A stretch of 64,000 bases of DNA, from assembly GCA_025174535.1 (NCBI GenBank), contig JALBUN010000023.1:248001-312000 (forward strand). Direction: 5' to 3'. How positions within the stretch are numbered: position 1 is the stretch's first letter; every line of letters begins with the position of its first letter. Both the position numbers and the translations under genes were made by a program. Shown one piece after another: positions 44,480 to 56,719 of the stretch. A model generated the notes under the pieces. That model made no database searches. It was not told the DNA's origin and saw only the letters and a program-made list of their open reading frames with translations. Source of the DNA: Cantharellus purpuraceus. Taxonomy: Eukaryota > Basidiomycota > Agaricomycetes > Cantharellales > Hydnaceae.

Positions 44480-46071
44480 GGAGGAAGCGGAACGGAGACG
44501 GAAGGAGGAGGGGGAGGCAGAGCGGAGACGGAAGGCGGAGGAGGAGGCGGAACGGAGATGGAAGGAGGAGGAGGAGGCGGAATGGAGACGGAAGGAGGAG
44601 GAAGAGCAGAGGCGGAAAGAGGCGGTGAAGATGGAATGGAGAAGGAAAGAGGAGGAAGCAAAGGCCGAGAGGGCCCGCATGGTAAAGGAACTTGCAGCAG
44701 CGATGGAGGCTGCGAGACTGAAGGAAGTGGAGGAGCAGGCACACAAGCTAGAGGCCGCCATAGAGGTGGAGGAGGAGGTGACCAGGGCAGGGGGAACCAG
44801 CCACCCAGGAAGTCCGAGTGTGCCAATACGGCCAAGGACCCCTGAAGTCGCCATCATCTCCATTTCATGGACGGTGATGACTCGTTCGAAGGCTGTCACT
44901 GTGGAGGACTTGCCGTTATGTCCGCCGGCATGGCCCTTATTTGAGTTGGGGGCAGCTGAGGAAGATGATGCGGTGGAGATGGAGAGGGCGGAGGTGGAGG
45001 TGGATCCTGATGCCAATATGGAGCTCGATGCAAATGCGGAGCCCAAGGTGGGTGTGGATGTTGGAACGGACATGGAGCCGGATCCCACTTCGAATTCCTA
45101 CGAGGAGATGGCTTGGGTAGCTGCGGTCGAGGCTCACAAAAGAGCAGAGCTCTATGCCGCTACCATCAAGAAGAATCTCGATGTCGCAGTCTTTTCATTG
45201 AAGGCCTACCCGAGTGCTGATACAGAGAAGCGGGAGGTGGACCGGAGGGTCATATGGTGCAAGGTGGAGAGTCGCGTGTTGGCAACCCATAAGAAGGAGC
45301 TGCGTGTCGTGAGGTCGGTGATCCAGCTTCGCAAGCGCGAGATGGAGAAGGTGGCGGCAGAACAGCAGGACAAGGAGGAGGAGAGGGAATGCTTGGAGGC
45401 TGCAGCAAGAAGGGGCGGACCACCCAAGGCTCTGGGCTCCAGCGGAGCCATTTGGTGGACCCAGCATAACTTGCGACTTATGTCATGATATGGGTGTGGA
45501 GTGCGTGTGGCCTACCGGCCCAACTTGCCGACTTCGGTCCTGCGATCGTTGTCGGGGTCGGAAAGGAGGGTGTAGGATCGATGGGAAGTTCGATCCCCGG
45601 AGTCGGAGCATCAAGCCCCGACTAGTGGTACAAGGAGGGGCAGAGAAAGAATCAGAGGGTTGTCTGACCAAAAAGAGGCGGACGGAGACAGGTGCTGTGG
45701 CAGCCAGGGGTAGCGGCATCGGATCAGAAGGGGCAACGACCAGTGCAGGTACAGGGCGCATCTCAGTGCCCAATAGCACTGTGGGCCAGCTTATCCAGCT
45801 GGTTAACCTGCAGTCGGAGCACCTTCGGCGGACGGAGGGGTTGTTAGTAGACTTGGTGAGGACGATGAAACGGAAGGAGGTTCTGGAGGGTCGGTGGACA
45901 GCTGAGTTACGTCAGTTGCGGAAGTTCATGGCCCCTTTGGACGAGGATTCAGACATGGGGGATGAAAAAGATTGGGTGTCAGATGTAGAGAGTGATGATG
46001 AGTCAGAGATGGTGTCGGAGATGGAGCCTGAGGTAGATAAGGGAAAGGGAAAGAGGAAACACAATGTATAA
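44480..46071 (+). pseudogene. Opposite-strand accessory gene of A3, nearly complete
   Basis: This copy has no D or B insertion. The promoter, start and first half of the coiled coil are deleted (about 200 bp at 44480). An open frame then runs to 45488; one extra G near 45434 shifts it, and the new frame continues to 46071. Reading through that shift gives a coiled coil, an acidic segment, a Trp-Val-Ala-Ala-Val-Glu-Ala helix, a second coil, all six cysteines (CX2CX6C-X12-CX2CX6C, with Cys-Asp-Arg-Cys-Arg-Gly-Arg-Lys-Gly-Gly-Cys), and a basic Lys-Lys-Arg stretch. After these come a leucine-rich coil (Leu-Ile-Gln-Leu-Val-Asn-Leu) and an acidic tail ending in Lys/Arg. It is the best template for the family; DNA binding is inferred. 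Confidence 0.75.
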
Positions 46072-46218
46072 AATAAAAATGAAAATGATTATAAATTTCG
46101 GAGCAGAGAAAAATGAGGCGGAGTGATTCCTTCGGAGCTTTTGGGCAGGCATGTAATTTCCCTTGACTTGTAATAAAATGGTGATGCAAAATAATAGAAT
46201 TAGCATTAGTAATCGAAC

Positions 46219-49200
46219 TTAAACATTCATAAGGGGGCCAGGTTTGTCTGGATAAGCGGAGTGAAAGTCGGAGACAGATTCGGATGCGTGATCGAGTTCG
46301 GACGCAGAGATCCATGAGGACTCTTCATCGGTGCCTTTGTATCCAGTCCATTTGACTAAGTACTGGAGCTTGCACTTGTATCGACAGTCGATCTTCAAGT
46401 CCAGGATCTTGGATATCTCATATTCATTGTCTCCTTTGATGATGATCGGGGGAGGTGGAGGTTGCGTGCGACCAGAGATCTCGTTCGTGGTAGCGGGTTT
46501 GAGCATTGATATATGGAAGACCGGATGAACTGCTCAGAAGTGGTCCGGGAGGTGGAGGGTGAAGGACCTGCTGCCCGCGCAAGCAATGACCTCATAAGGA
46601 CCTAAGTATTTCTCGGAGAGTTTCTTCGATGGGCAGGTGGTCCGGAAGTGTTCAGCCTTAACGAATACTTTGTCTCCAATTTGTAGGTCCAGAGCCGGAA
46701 TGCAGTGTCGGTCTGTGGAGACTTGATATTGTTTCTGAGCATCGGAGATGGTCTCTTGGAGATGTTGGTGTAGTTGATCGAGGTCGGTTATGAATTGGCA
46801 GGCTTTGGTGGAGGCAAGTTCTTTCTCAGGGTGGACGGAGATGTTCAGATGGTAGCCTTTATTAGCAAAGAATGGAGAGATGCCGGTAGTCGCATTTGGA
46901 GCGTTGTTGTAGGCAAACTCTGCGATCAGAAGTAGATCAGCCCAGTTGTCTTGTTGATAGTTATAATAGATTTGGAGATATTGTTCCAGGGACTGATTCA
47001 TTCGTTCCGTTTGTCCATCTTCTTCAGGATGGTATCCGGAGGTGAAGTGAAGTTTCATGTCAAGAGCCTTTCCTAGTGTGCGGAAGAAGGAGGACACAAA
47101 CTCTGAGCCCTGATTGGACGTGACATGCGATGGGACTCCATGTTTAGAGAATATGTGGAGAACGAACAACTTAGCTAGTGAGGCGGAGGTGATGGTGTCA
47201 TGCGTCGGAATGAATAGTGACTGTTTAGTGAACCTGTCGACAATCACGAGTATGGTGTTGTATCCGAGCGATGGGGGGAGCTTCTCTATGAGATCCATGG
47301 AGATGGAGTTCCATGGAGATGGAGTTCCATGGTTGTTCCAGGATCAGAAGTTGCTTAAGCGTTCTGTAGGGTTTGTGCCTTTGCGATTTTGAGCGCATAC
47401 ACATGGTGCAGGAGTTACAGTAGTGTTGAATGTATTCCCGCATTTTTGGCCATAAACGCTTGTTCGGAATCATGTCAGTATACAATATTCTGATGTATAG
47501 GAGATATACATCAGGATTTCAATGATACATAAAGCCAGGGAGTTACAATTTGGATATCTTAAAAGATTTCGGATGTGTGAAATTTTCATAAATATAAACA
47601 TATATTCTATATTTTAATAAACTTTAAAAGATGAGATATTTGGTTGAGATGAACATAATTATTTACATGGATATAATAGGAATGTATATATGAATATAAT
47701 TGGTATTATATAGGGTATTTAGATATACAAATACCAGGTGAGGATTAAAGATAGTTCAAATTATGTTACAAGTATTGTATAAGAAAGAATCAATGATATT
47801 TGGATGTTCCTTCAAGAGAGTTGCCACCACTAAATGGGGAAAAAACAATTATTTTTGAGAATTATGCCAAAATATCACAATATGTTTTAATCTAGTATAT
47901 TGTGTAAAATTTGAGAATCATGTTGAAATATGAAAATAAGTTTGAATTGAAGTGTATTGTATAAAATTTGAGGAAAATAGGTTGTATATACGTATTTGTT
48001 GTATTTCTGAACAAGCGTCATACATAGTCTCGTCGGATTAATCCTTGTGTGCGATTTTGCCCAAAGTGGCTGGAGATCGGGTGATCATGATAATACTGCA
48101 AAATTCAGAGTCGGAGGCCGTTGGCATCAGGGACGTATATCTGGCCGTTGTGCCAGAGGTGTCCTTTGGGGCCAAGTGACCATTTCGGATCAGAAGGGTT
48201 GTCCAAGTGTTTAACCACAACAGGATCAGATCGGAGTGATGAGCAGATGTCGGAGCGGAGTTGGTCGATGTCCATAATGGTGACAGCTCAGAGAGTGGGA
48301 GTCATGAGGGTGGATGCTCATAGGGACAATGCCAGCTGCTTGTTAGTGAACACCGGACGAAAGTTGTGTGGGTTTACAGTGGCATAGTCGCTATTCCCCT
48401 CTTTAGGGTAGATGTCCCAGCGTCTAGTTAACGCGTCGGGCTTTGCTCCGAGTCAACCTGGACGGAAACGGATAATGAGATTGAACTGAGATAGGTATTC
48501 AGACCATCGGACCTGTCTCCGGGTGAGCAGTTTCGTTGTGGAGAAGTATTCCAAGTTCTTGTGGTCAGTTATGACGTCCACCGGATCGGAGGGACCCTCA
48601 AGGTAGTGTTTCCATATCCGGAAGGCTTCATACATGGCAGGGAGCTCTTTGTCATGGACGTCATAGTTCAGTTCGGGGGGCGTAAATGTATGCGAGTGAA
48701 AAGCGATCGGGTGGACTTGTCCATCATCCAGAGAGATGATGGACAGGATTGCGGCAAGTGCATAGTCAGAGGCATCAGTCTCTAATAGGATGGGAACGTC
48801 TGGAACCCAATGAGTCAGTATTGGAGCGGAAGTAAAGGCCTTTTTCAAGGTCTCAAAACTCTGTCTACATTCGTCAGTGAAATTCCATTGGATACCCTTC
48901 CTAGTGAGTCGGGTGAGCGGAATGGTGATATCGGAGTAGCCGTGAATGAAGCGGCGGTAGAAGTTGGCGAACCCTAGGAAGGACTGTACGTCCTTGACTT
49001 TCTGGGGTTCCGGCCATTCCTGTATGGCTTTGATTTTGTCATCGGACATTGTCAATCCTGCCGGAGAGAGGATATAGCCTAGGTATTCGACTGAGTCGGA
49101 GTGGAATTCACATTTGTCAGTGCAGGCAAAGAGGCCATGCTTTCGGAGATGTCGGAGTACCTCTTGGACATGTGTCCGATGTTCTTCTTCGTTGTCCGAA

Positions 49201-50350
49201 TATACCAGAATGTCGTCTAAGTAAACGAGGACAGTCACATCGAGGAGGTCGGCAAAGGTATCATTCATGAACCTCTGGAAGGCGGCCGGTGCATTGGTTA
49301 GTCCGAAGGGCATGACACACCACTCAAAAGATCCATATCATGTGCGGAAGGTCGTTTTCCATTTGTCGCCTTCTCGGATACGGACTAGATGGTAGGCATG
49401 TCGGAGATCTATTTTGGAATAGATCTTAGCCTTTTGAGGACTCTTGAGTAGGTCCGCGGTGCGGGGTATTGGGTATCGGTCTTTGGTGATCTTGTTGAGT
49501 CCACGGAAGTCAACGCATAGATGGAGTGACCCGTCCTTTTTGCGGACAAATAGGACCGGAGCTCCATCAGGAGATAGGGATGGGCGGATGAAGCCCGTGG
49601 CCAAGTTCTCATCTATGAATGTTTGGAGAGCCAGTAGCTCTTTTTGTGATAGCGAGTAGATAGGGCTGAGCGGAGGGGTGGAGTTGTCATCCAGTTCGAT
49701 CTTGAGATCGTATGGTTGGTGTTCTGCTAGAGAGTCGGCTTTAGACTTGCTGAACATATCGGTGAACCCATAGAGAGGTCCGGTGGAGTTGATCGGGCGG
49801 AACAAGCGGTGAGGAATATCAGATCGGAGAGGTGGACCTGGAATGTGTGAGAACCATCCAGCTTGCTTAGTCTGGTGAAGACCATAGCGTCCACCATCGA
49901 TATAAACAGAGGGGTAGACGGAGTATCTATCAGAGCAGAGTCAGCAGAGGCGGAAGATAATTTCACACCTAAAGTTGCTGGTGACGTCGGGGATGACACA
50001 GCCTGTACTGGAGAACAGAATGTGATATGGCCCAATGCCCAGCCAATCAACGGATTGTAGCAGGTGAGCCAGTTATGTCTGAGGACCACAGAACAGCTGG
50101 AGTCAAGCGGAGTAACATAGAATGTAAGGGTCTGGATTTCTCCAACAGAAAAATGGATAGACAAATCTATAGCTCGTGAAATAACAGCATTAGTAGTGCT
50201 GTCAAATAATTGGAGTGGTATTGGAGTTATGGTGTATGTATGGAGTTTATGTAAATCGGAAAAAGAGGAATCGAGGAAACAGTGAATAGACCCGGAGTCA
50301 ATTAATGTTTGAATAGCGGTATCGGGAATGGAGTCGGAGTGGACGAGGAG
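46219..50350 (-). pseudogene. Family A pol of A3
   Basis: Chromodomain 46506-46219, integrase core and C-terminal part 47298-46534, integrase His/Cys finger near 47440-47350, a TIR element (47455-48019), RNase H and RT with intact Tyr-Leu-Asp-Asp (49313-48453), RT N-terminal part (49805-49338), protease tail (50164-49830) and the Ile-Asp-Ser-Gly-Ser motif near 50300. The second catalytic Asp of integrase is Asn (Ser-Asn-Gln-Gly-Ser), as in A2. A TGA ends the frame at 48453, where A1 has CGA. An 18-bp duplication near 47296-47331 disrupts integrase. Among the copies this RT/RNase H is the least damaged. Confidence 0.9.
47455..48019. mobile_element. Non-autonomous TIR element, copy 3
   Basis: 565 bp, AACGCTTGTTC to GAACAAGCGTC, 3-bp duplication ATA (47452-47454 and 48020-48022). 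It is an inverted near-copy of 16510-17074 at another site of family A pol; A1 has the empty site near 7684. Confidence 0.88.
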
Positions 50351-51784
50351 TGTTTTGGAACCCGCAAAATTATGGTGTTAGGGCAAACTCTAAATAACCA
50401 CAATTCCGTGGATGAACAGCTGAGAAGAATATCAAACCCTGCTGCAGCACAACTCCAGAAACAATTTAACGTTTGTACTTTGGTTACAATCCTTTGTATT
50501 GGTCAATGCAGACTATACACAGAAAGGTAATACATTTCTTAGCAGCAAGAAATGAATAAGACTTCCAGAGTCTAGAGTTCACAGACACTTAGGGGTCCAG
50601 ATATTCCAAAAAGATGGGAATGCACTTAGAGGCTAAAGGAAGTAGGTGGATGAATCCAACCGTCCAACCAGTGGCACTCAGAAGCGGGTAACAGCAATGT
50701 GTGAAGTAGTCTAGCAACTGCTTCACACGAGTTCAAGCTTCTAATGCTCTGCAAAGGCAGTACACACTAGTAACTTAAACAAAGAGCACTAATGGCAGGA
50801 CTATTGACAGACAATCTCACCCTGTAGATTTGTAGTCACATGAGGCAGATACTACACTCACACCCAAAGCAGGAATATCACTACTTCGAGTGCAATCAAG
50901 TACAGTTACACAACTGTAAAAGATCCTTGAACTGGTAATCAACAGTTACTGAGATAGAGGATGACACTGTATGTCACTCTAGTCACACTGGTGTGCAGAA
51001 GATGGGTAGAATATGATGGATATGTTCCTATTTCAGAGGCAGAATGGCCTCCTTATATATTGTATTTACAGGGGCTGACTAATGCTTCTGGAATATTCTA
51101 CCTATTAATAGATGGAAGCTACTGGAAGGTTGTGGAAGGTGGAAGAAAGGGGTAGAATATTCCAAGCCAATCACAGGTTCTGATCACTGGACTAACACTG
51201 ATCAGGAGCTGAATAATGGTTCTGGAAAGTTCTATCTAATAATAGAAGGAAACAGCTAGAATGTTATGGAAAGGGGTAGAATATTCCAAGGCAATCACCT
51301 GATTTGATCACCCATCAGCTGGTTTGATCCCTGAACTAGGCACTGATCAGGCAAAAAGAAGGGTGTCCACCCTGTTTTCTGCACTGGTTTGGACAGCCAT
51401 GGATAGCCACATCTCATGTGATGATCTGCATGGAAAATAGTGCCCTGAGAGGCTATGGTTGTCAAGTTAGAGAATATTTATTGATCAGAGACATCTGAGC
51501 TTGAATTCAGGCTGAATGCCTGGTCCAAAGGTGGATAGCCGGCTGTGTGAAGGTTTGTGGGCGCCTATGGGTCCACAACTGTAGCACAGCAGAAATAAAT
51601 GATTCTGGGCCAAGTTCTGCATGGAATATTCCTGAAAAAATATGGAAAAATAGAGAATATTTGAATAAGTCCATTCCAGGTACAAGCACCAAATATATGC
51701 TGATATTTAGGAATGGAAAAGCAAAGAATAGCACATTGGTGCTGCATAAATGGAATTTGATAGGGAAAAGGTGGTTCCCATACA
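50351..51784 (-). mobile_element. LTR, family C, at the A3/A4 junction
   Basis: 1434 bp, TGTTTTGGAACC to TTCCCATACA. The flanks AGGAG and GCCGG differ. The left flank is family A protease sequence and the right flank is RT, consistent with recombination between two C LTRs in different A copies. Confidence 0.9.
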
Positions 51785-52300
51785 GCCGGGGAGAGGATAT
51801 AGCCTAGGTATTCAACCGAGTCGGAGTGGAATTCGCATTTGTCAGCACAGGCGAAGAGGCCATGTTTTCGGAGACGTCAGAGTACCTCTCGGACATGTGT
51901 CCGATGTTCTTCTTTGTTGTCCGAATATACCAGAATGTCATCTAAGTAAACGAGGACAGTCACATCGAGAAGGTCGGCGAAGGTATCATTCATGAACCTT
52001 TGGAAGGCAGCCGGTGCATTGGTTAGACCGAAGGGCATGACACACCACTCAAAAGATCCATATCATGTGCGGAAGGTTGTTTTCCATTTGTCGCTGACGA
52101 GCCAGGACGCATCGAGGACGCATATCGAACCACTCTGACAGTCCAACTCCGCCAGCGTCTTTTCGTATCAACTTTTAAATAGCGCCGCAACTCCCTATCC
52201 ACCTCAGTCTCTAATTCGAGCCATCGATCGTCACTCGTGTTTCATCGCCATCGATCATTATCAGCCTTCTATTCACACCGATCCTTTCATCATCATTCAC

Positions 52301-52735
52301 ATGGCTTCCCATTCTATTCCCCTCTCCAACATCACTTCTAATAATACGTCACACTGGTCTCTGGACACAGAGGACTATCAAAAATACGCCGAGCTCCATG
52401 GGCATGTTAAGCCACCTCCACGTGTCAAAATACTTCCAAAACTCTTTCAACGTCCAAGATCCCCACCATGTCTCTCTTATGCCATTGGCGATCCCATATT
52501 CTTTCACAATTCCATTGAACCATATACATTCCTCGACATTTCACCTCTATATCATAACACGGATAGAAGAGTCGAACGTGAGGTAGAATTTCAGTCGCCA
52601 TCGCTGACCTATCCTCCCACTTCAATCCGACTCAGGTTACATCGTGTCAGGCAAAGGGACCGAATACTCTTGGAACGGGATACCATATGGAGACGGATCA
52701 CTAAGACAATAAGGAGTATTTGTTGTGGATGCTGA
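52301..52735 (+). CDS. Small post-pol gene of family D, 144 codons, intact
   Basis: The ATG at 52301 opens 144 codons, with the stop formed inside the 3' LTR (last codons Cys-Cys-Gly-Cys come from the LTR start). It shares an order of motifs with the B gene at 59285-59722: Trp-Ser-(Val/Leu)-Asp near residue 19, Pro-Pro-Pro-X-Val near 38, Ile-Gly-Asp-Pro-(Ile/Leu)-Phe near 62, Pro-Tyr-X-Phe near 72, and a C-terminal Trp-X-Arg-(Ile/Val) helix. It has no signal peptide, membrane helix or known domain. Its position between pol and LTR recalls env or accessory genes, but nothing supports an envelope function. Confidence 0.6.
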   Translation: MASHSIPLSNITSNNTSHWSLDTEDYQKYAELHGHVKPPPRVKILPKLFQRPRSPPCLSYAIGDPIFFHNSIEPYTFLDISPLYHNTDRRVEREVEFQSPSLTYPPTSIRLRLHRVRQRDRILLERDTIWRRITKTIRSICCGC

Positions 52736-53510
52736 CGGAAGTCCTCATGTGACTCAGGGTCAATTAACCTTCGGAGCCGTAGGGAAGATGGTATTGGTGG
52801 ATGTTTCTATTGTTCTTTTATATGACTCACCCCTGTTTCATCTTTTAATTCATTCATACACGACTTACTCATCCTTGTTCTATTTTTGGTTCTTTTATTA
52901 CTCATCACCCCCTATTCTTACAAAGATTACCCCTATCTGTCGTTTCATTTCTCCATGATTACCCCCTTTAGTAGTTCAACTTCACACGCTTTGTCAGCTG
53001 GCTTGATCAGCATTTCTTGCATCATATCGCATCATTTGCTCCTCATATTGTGTTGTTGTGCCCTGGGGATTTGTATATAAAAGGGCGCTAGTTTTCGCCT
53101 TTGGAATCAATCAACAAGTTTTCAGCCAATGCTCTAAAGTCAAAGTCCACGCTCTAAGTCTACGCTCTACGCTCTACATCACAATCCATCATCTCTACAC
53201 TGAGGTAAAACACCTTGGTTCAACGATCAGATTTCCCTCCGCCACCGAGAGGTTGATTCTCCTGAAACCAGCTTTCGCGTACCTCCCAACCGGGCTCTGC
53301 ATTGTCATCCAGTCACAGAGCATGATCAGCCATCAGGACCGACCTTTTGCTCCCATCCTCATCCAACCACAGAGCACTATCCCACTTCCCTGTTACGTAC
53401 CCCTCGCCCTGATTGATCTTTGGAGTGCTGAACAACTGCGTTACACACCGTCTGCTTGCTAGGACCGTTGCGCGCAGGCTTATAGGATCTATTCCTTAAG
53501 CGAACCGACA
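52721..53510 (+). repeat. Family D 3' LTR, complete
   Basis: 790 bp, TGTTGTGGATG to GAACCGACA, with TATATAAAAGG at 53074-53084. It is the reference copy for the D LTRs in A0 and A1. Confidence 0.88.
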
Positions 53511-55205
53511 TCGCCTTCTCGGATACGGACTAGATGGTAGGCATGTCGGAGATCTATTTTGGAGTAGATCTTAGCCTTTCGAGGATTCTCGAGTAGGTCC
53601 GTGGTGCGGGGTATTGGGTATCGGTCTTTCTTGGTGATTTTGTTGAGTCCACAGAAGTCGACGCATAGACGGAGTGATCTGTCCTTTTTGCGGACAAATA
53701 GGACCGGAGCTCCATCAGGAGATAGGGATGGGCGGATGAAGCCCATGGCCAAGTTCTCGTCTATGAATGTTCGGAGGGCCAATAGCTCTTTTTGTGATAG
53801 TGAGTAGATAGGGCCAAGTGGAGGGGTGGAGTTGTCATCCAGTTTGATCTTGAGATCGTATGGTCAGTGTTCCGCTAGGGAGTCGGCTTTAGACTTGCTG
53901 AACACGTCGGCAAACTCATGATACTCCTTGGGAACCATAGAGAGGTCCGGTGGAGTGGATCGGGCAGAACAAGCAGCAAGGAATATCGGATCAGAGAGGT
54001 GAACCTGGAATGTGTGAGAACCGTCCAGCTTGCTTAGTCTGGCGAAGACCATAGCATCCACCATCAATATGAATGGAGGGGTAGACAGAGTATCTATCGG
54101 AGCGGAGTCAGCAGAGGTGGAAGATAATTTCGCACCTAAAGTTGCTGGTGACGTCGGGGATGACACAGCCTGTACTGGAGAACAGAATGTGATATGGCCC
54201 AATGCCCAGCCAATCAACGGATTGTAGCAGGTGAGCCAGTTATGTCTGAGAACCACAGAACAGCTGGAGTCAGTGGAGTAACATAGAATGTAAGGGTCTG
54301 GATTTCTCCAACAGAAAAATGGATAGACAAATCTATAGCTCGTGAAATAACAGCATTAGTAGTGCTGTCAAATAATTGGAGTGGTATTGGAGTTATGGTG
54401 TATGTATGGAGTTTATGTAAATCAGAAAAAGAGGAATCGAGGAAACAGTGAGTAGACCTGGAGTCAATTAATGTTTGAATAGCGGTATCAGGAATGGAGT
54501 CAGAGTGGATGAGGAGAGTAAGGGAGTCGGAGTGGGAAAGAGCAGATGCGTTCAGGCAGACCTCATTTGTCGTACAGGGAGTACCAACGCAGCCCTCAGC
54601 CTGTACAGAGGCTATAGGACTGCTTACTATTTTTTTTGGTCTGTCGCTTTAGTGTCAGACTTGTCCATCGTGGCGTTGGCGGCACGGCCCTTCGCCTTTG
54701 CTGCGGACAAGGTTGCCTTGTTGCAATCCTTGGCTTGGTGACCAGGCTTTCCGCAGAACAGACAGAGGTTGTTGTCCATGCGGCACTGGCGTTCCTGCTG
54801 GGTAAGTTTTCTGTCCTTTCCCAGCTTGGTGGAGAGGTCCGGAGTACTCTTGCGAGCTCCGGAGTTATTGCTGGTGCTGGAGTTGTTCTGACCGGAACCG
54901 GAAGCGGCAGCGTTACCAGTGTTTGATTTCTGGCCTGAATTGGCGGTGGCCCGCTTATCGGACCCCTTGTTGGACTTTGGAGTTTTGTCTGATGATTTGT
55001 CCGATTTGTTGTTAGCTGAATTTTCGCAGGAGACCTTGGATTGACATTCCCAATAACGGGCGTCGATGGATTGGGCGAGCTTGCAAAGGGTAGCCAAAGT
55101 ATCCGGCTTACCGACGCGTGATATCTCGTCCTTGATGCGGGATGGGAGTCCAACGTAAAATTGGCATCAGAGTGCAGCGTTGCCCCATTGGACTTTCGGA
55201 GCTAG

Positions 55206-55508
55206 TGTCAGGGTTCAAATAAGTCATATTCTATTTTTAGTATTTTCTCTTGACACCCCTATCAGCGCAGCCTGTCAGGGTGCGTCTCCCCTATTTCATT
55301 GCCCCTATCACTTCCCCTATCTTTCCTCCCCTATCTTGGTTCTCCTATCCGTCTCCATCATTTAGTATAAAGACTCGCCTTGGTGCAGTGTGATCCCCTC
55401 AGCTTGATCTCTGAGGATATCCGCTGTACCAGCTGGCATTATTTCTTATTGGCTCTCACTTATTGAGTATCTTGTTGTTGTGGCCTCGTCATCAGCGTCG
55501 CCCTCACA
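55206..55508 (+). repeat. Family B 5' LTR
   Basis: 303 bp, TGTCAGGGTTC to CGCCCTCACA, with AGTATAAAGAC as a likely TATA box near 55365. It is 59 bp shorter than the 3' LTR: one unit between two copies of a GAGGATATCCGCTGTACC repeat is missing. Confidence 0.92.
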
Positions 55509-55576
55509 GAAGATCAAGCTCATAAGACGACCCCACACCTCATAACACTTTCCCTATTAACTACTTCACCGATACC

Positions 55577-56719
55577 ATGACCGATCAGCTCCCTGAAGCC
55601 TATTGGGACACTCTAGGTGAAAGTGGTGGCTTTCTGCGAGCGTTGTTCAACACCCAGGCGCAGCAGCTCCAGCAGCTGCAACTCCAGAACCAGCACCTCC
55701 AAAGCCAGTTTGCCAATGTCCAGAACAACCTAGCAGATGCTGCCACTGCTGCCGCCATCGCTGCAGCACAGACCATCTCTCAGACCACCTCATTTCCCAC
55801 ACCTTCTCCTACATCGTCATCCGTTTGCCCAATAAGGGCAGCTGAACCAGCCAAATTCAATGGAGATCGTGCAGAGACGGAAGGTTTCATTCACTCTATC
55901 AGGCTTGCCATTGCAGTCCAGCCTACATCTTTCCCAGATGAGCGGACCAAGATCCTCTATGCCCTCTCTTTTATGACAGGAGGTTCTGCTGAAGTATGGG
56001 CGCACAATGAGACACAGGCAGTCATTGACAGGACCTCACCGCTCTCCACCTTGGAGGAATTCATTAAGCAAGTGGAGAACGCTTTTGGGGACCCTGACCG
56101 CTCTCGAACAGCACGAACAAAGCTACATGATCTTAGGATGACACCTGGCATGTCAGCGGATGAATACACGGCACAGTTTGAGATACTAGCAGGAAGGACT
56201 GGGTTTAATGATGCAGCACTGGAAGATGCCTATGCCCGAGGGCTCCCTGCAATGATTCTTGACAAGATCCATGCACAGCCATCCCTCCCATCCGATCTCA
56301 AGGCATGGAAGGAAGCGGCCTGTCAAATTGACCGCAACCACCGTCGTCTTCTAGAAGTGAGACGTGCTCAGACTTCCCTCACTCCTGCCCGCTCTACCCC
56401 ATCCCGCCCTCACAGCACTCCGGTCATCTCTGTACCAACTACCTTGGCAACCTCTAATGGTGCTGCACCTATGGATATTGACTCCAACCGCCATCGCATT
56501 GAGACTCGGACGTGCTATAACTGTGGAAAGCGTGGCCATATATCCCCAGCATGCCCTGAACCACGCAAGGAACGTATCCGAGCTGATCTCACACAAACAG
56601 CAATTGCAGGCATGATATCAGAGTCAGTAGCAGCTGCACTGAAGGCCAAGGAAGAAGCGCAGAAGGCAGTAATTCCAAAGCAAGAGGAGAAGCAGGATTT
56701 TCAGGCCAGTCAGCAGTGA
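55577..56719 (+). CDS. Family B gag polyprotein
   Basis: 380 codons, intact. A Gln/Leu-rich coiled coil covers residues 25-60, followed by an Ala-rich helix. The capsid domain (residues about 90-270) includes Pro-Ala-Lys-Phe-Asn-Gly-Asp, Ala-Leu-Ser-Phe-Met-Thr-Gly-Gly-Ser-Ala and Phe-Gly-Asp-Pro-Asp. Then come a Pro/Ser linker with Ala-Pro-Met-Asp-Ile-Asp and one zinc knuckle CX2CX4HX4C (Cys-Tyr-Asn-Cys-Gly-Lys-Arg-Gly-His) near residue 315-330. The C-terminus runs into the internal deletion at about 56700, so the last residues are probably not native. Gag forms the virus-like particle and packages RNA. It may still be able to assemble. Confidence 0.85.
   Translation: MTDQLPEAYWDTLGESGGFLRALFNTQAQQLQQLQLQNQHLQSQFANVQNNLADAATAAAIAAAQTISQTTSFPTPSPTSSSVCPIRAAEPAKFNGDRAETEGFIHSIRLAIAVQPTSFPDERTKILYALSFMTGGSAEVWAHNETQAVIDRTSPLSTLEEFIKQVENAFGDPDRSRTARTKLHDLRMTPGMSADEYTAQFEILAGRTGFNDAALEDAYARGLPAMILDKIHAQPSLPSDLKAWKEAACQIDRNHRRLLEVRRAQTSLTPARSTPSRPHSTPVISVPTTLATSNGAAPMDIDSNRHRIETRTCYNCGKRGHISPACPEPRKERIRADLTQTAIAGMISESVAAALKAKEEAQKAVIPKQEEKQDFQASQQ

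Larger units (their letters stand above)
43922..50350 (-). mobile_element. Family A copy A3 (3' LTR to protease), minus orientation
   Basis: 3' LTR 43922-44449, opposite-strand gene 44480-46071, pol 46219-50350 cut in the protease region by a C LTR. Across the C LTR the sequence resumes in RT (A4), so RT and protease are present twice: A3 and A4 are two elements joined, not one. Confidence 0.88.
52095..53510 (+). mobile_element. Family D 3' fragment (post-pol gene plus 3' LTR) in A4 RT
   Basis: The 5' side is truncated; it begins with what may be the end of D pol. It contains the intact small gene (52301-52735) and the complete D LTR (52721-53510). The host base order is restored on both sides with a 4-bp TCGC overlap. 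Confidence 0.85.
51785..54626 (-). pseudogene. Family A pol, N-terminal half, of A4
   Basis: Protease with Asp-Ser-X-Ser-Thr (near 54450), its C-terminal part (54256-53864), RT fingers and palm (53782-53511 and 52094-51785) with intact Tyr-Leu-Asp-Asp at about 51945. A D fragment separates the RT halves, and the C LTR cuts the thumb at 51784. Frames are mostly open with scattered stops. Confidence 0.85.
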
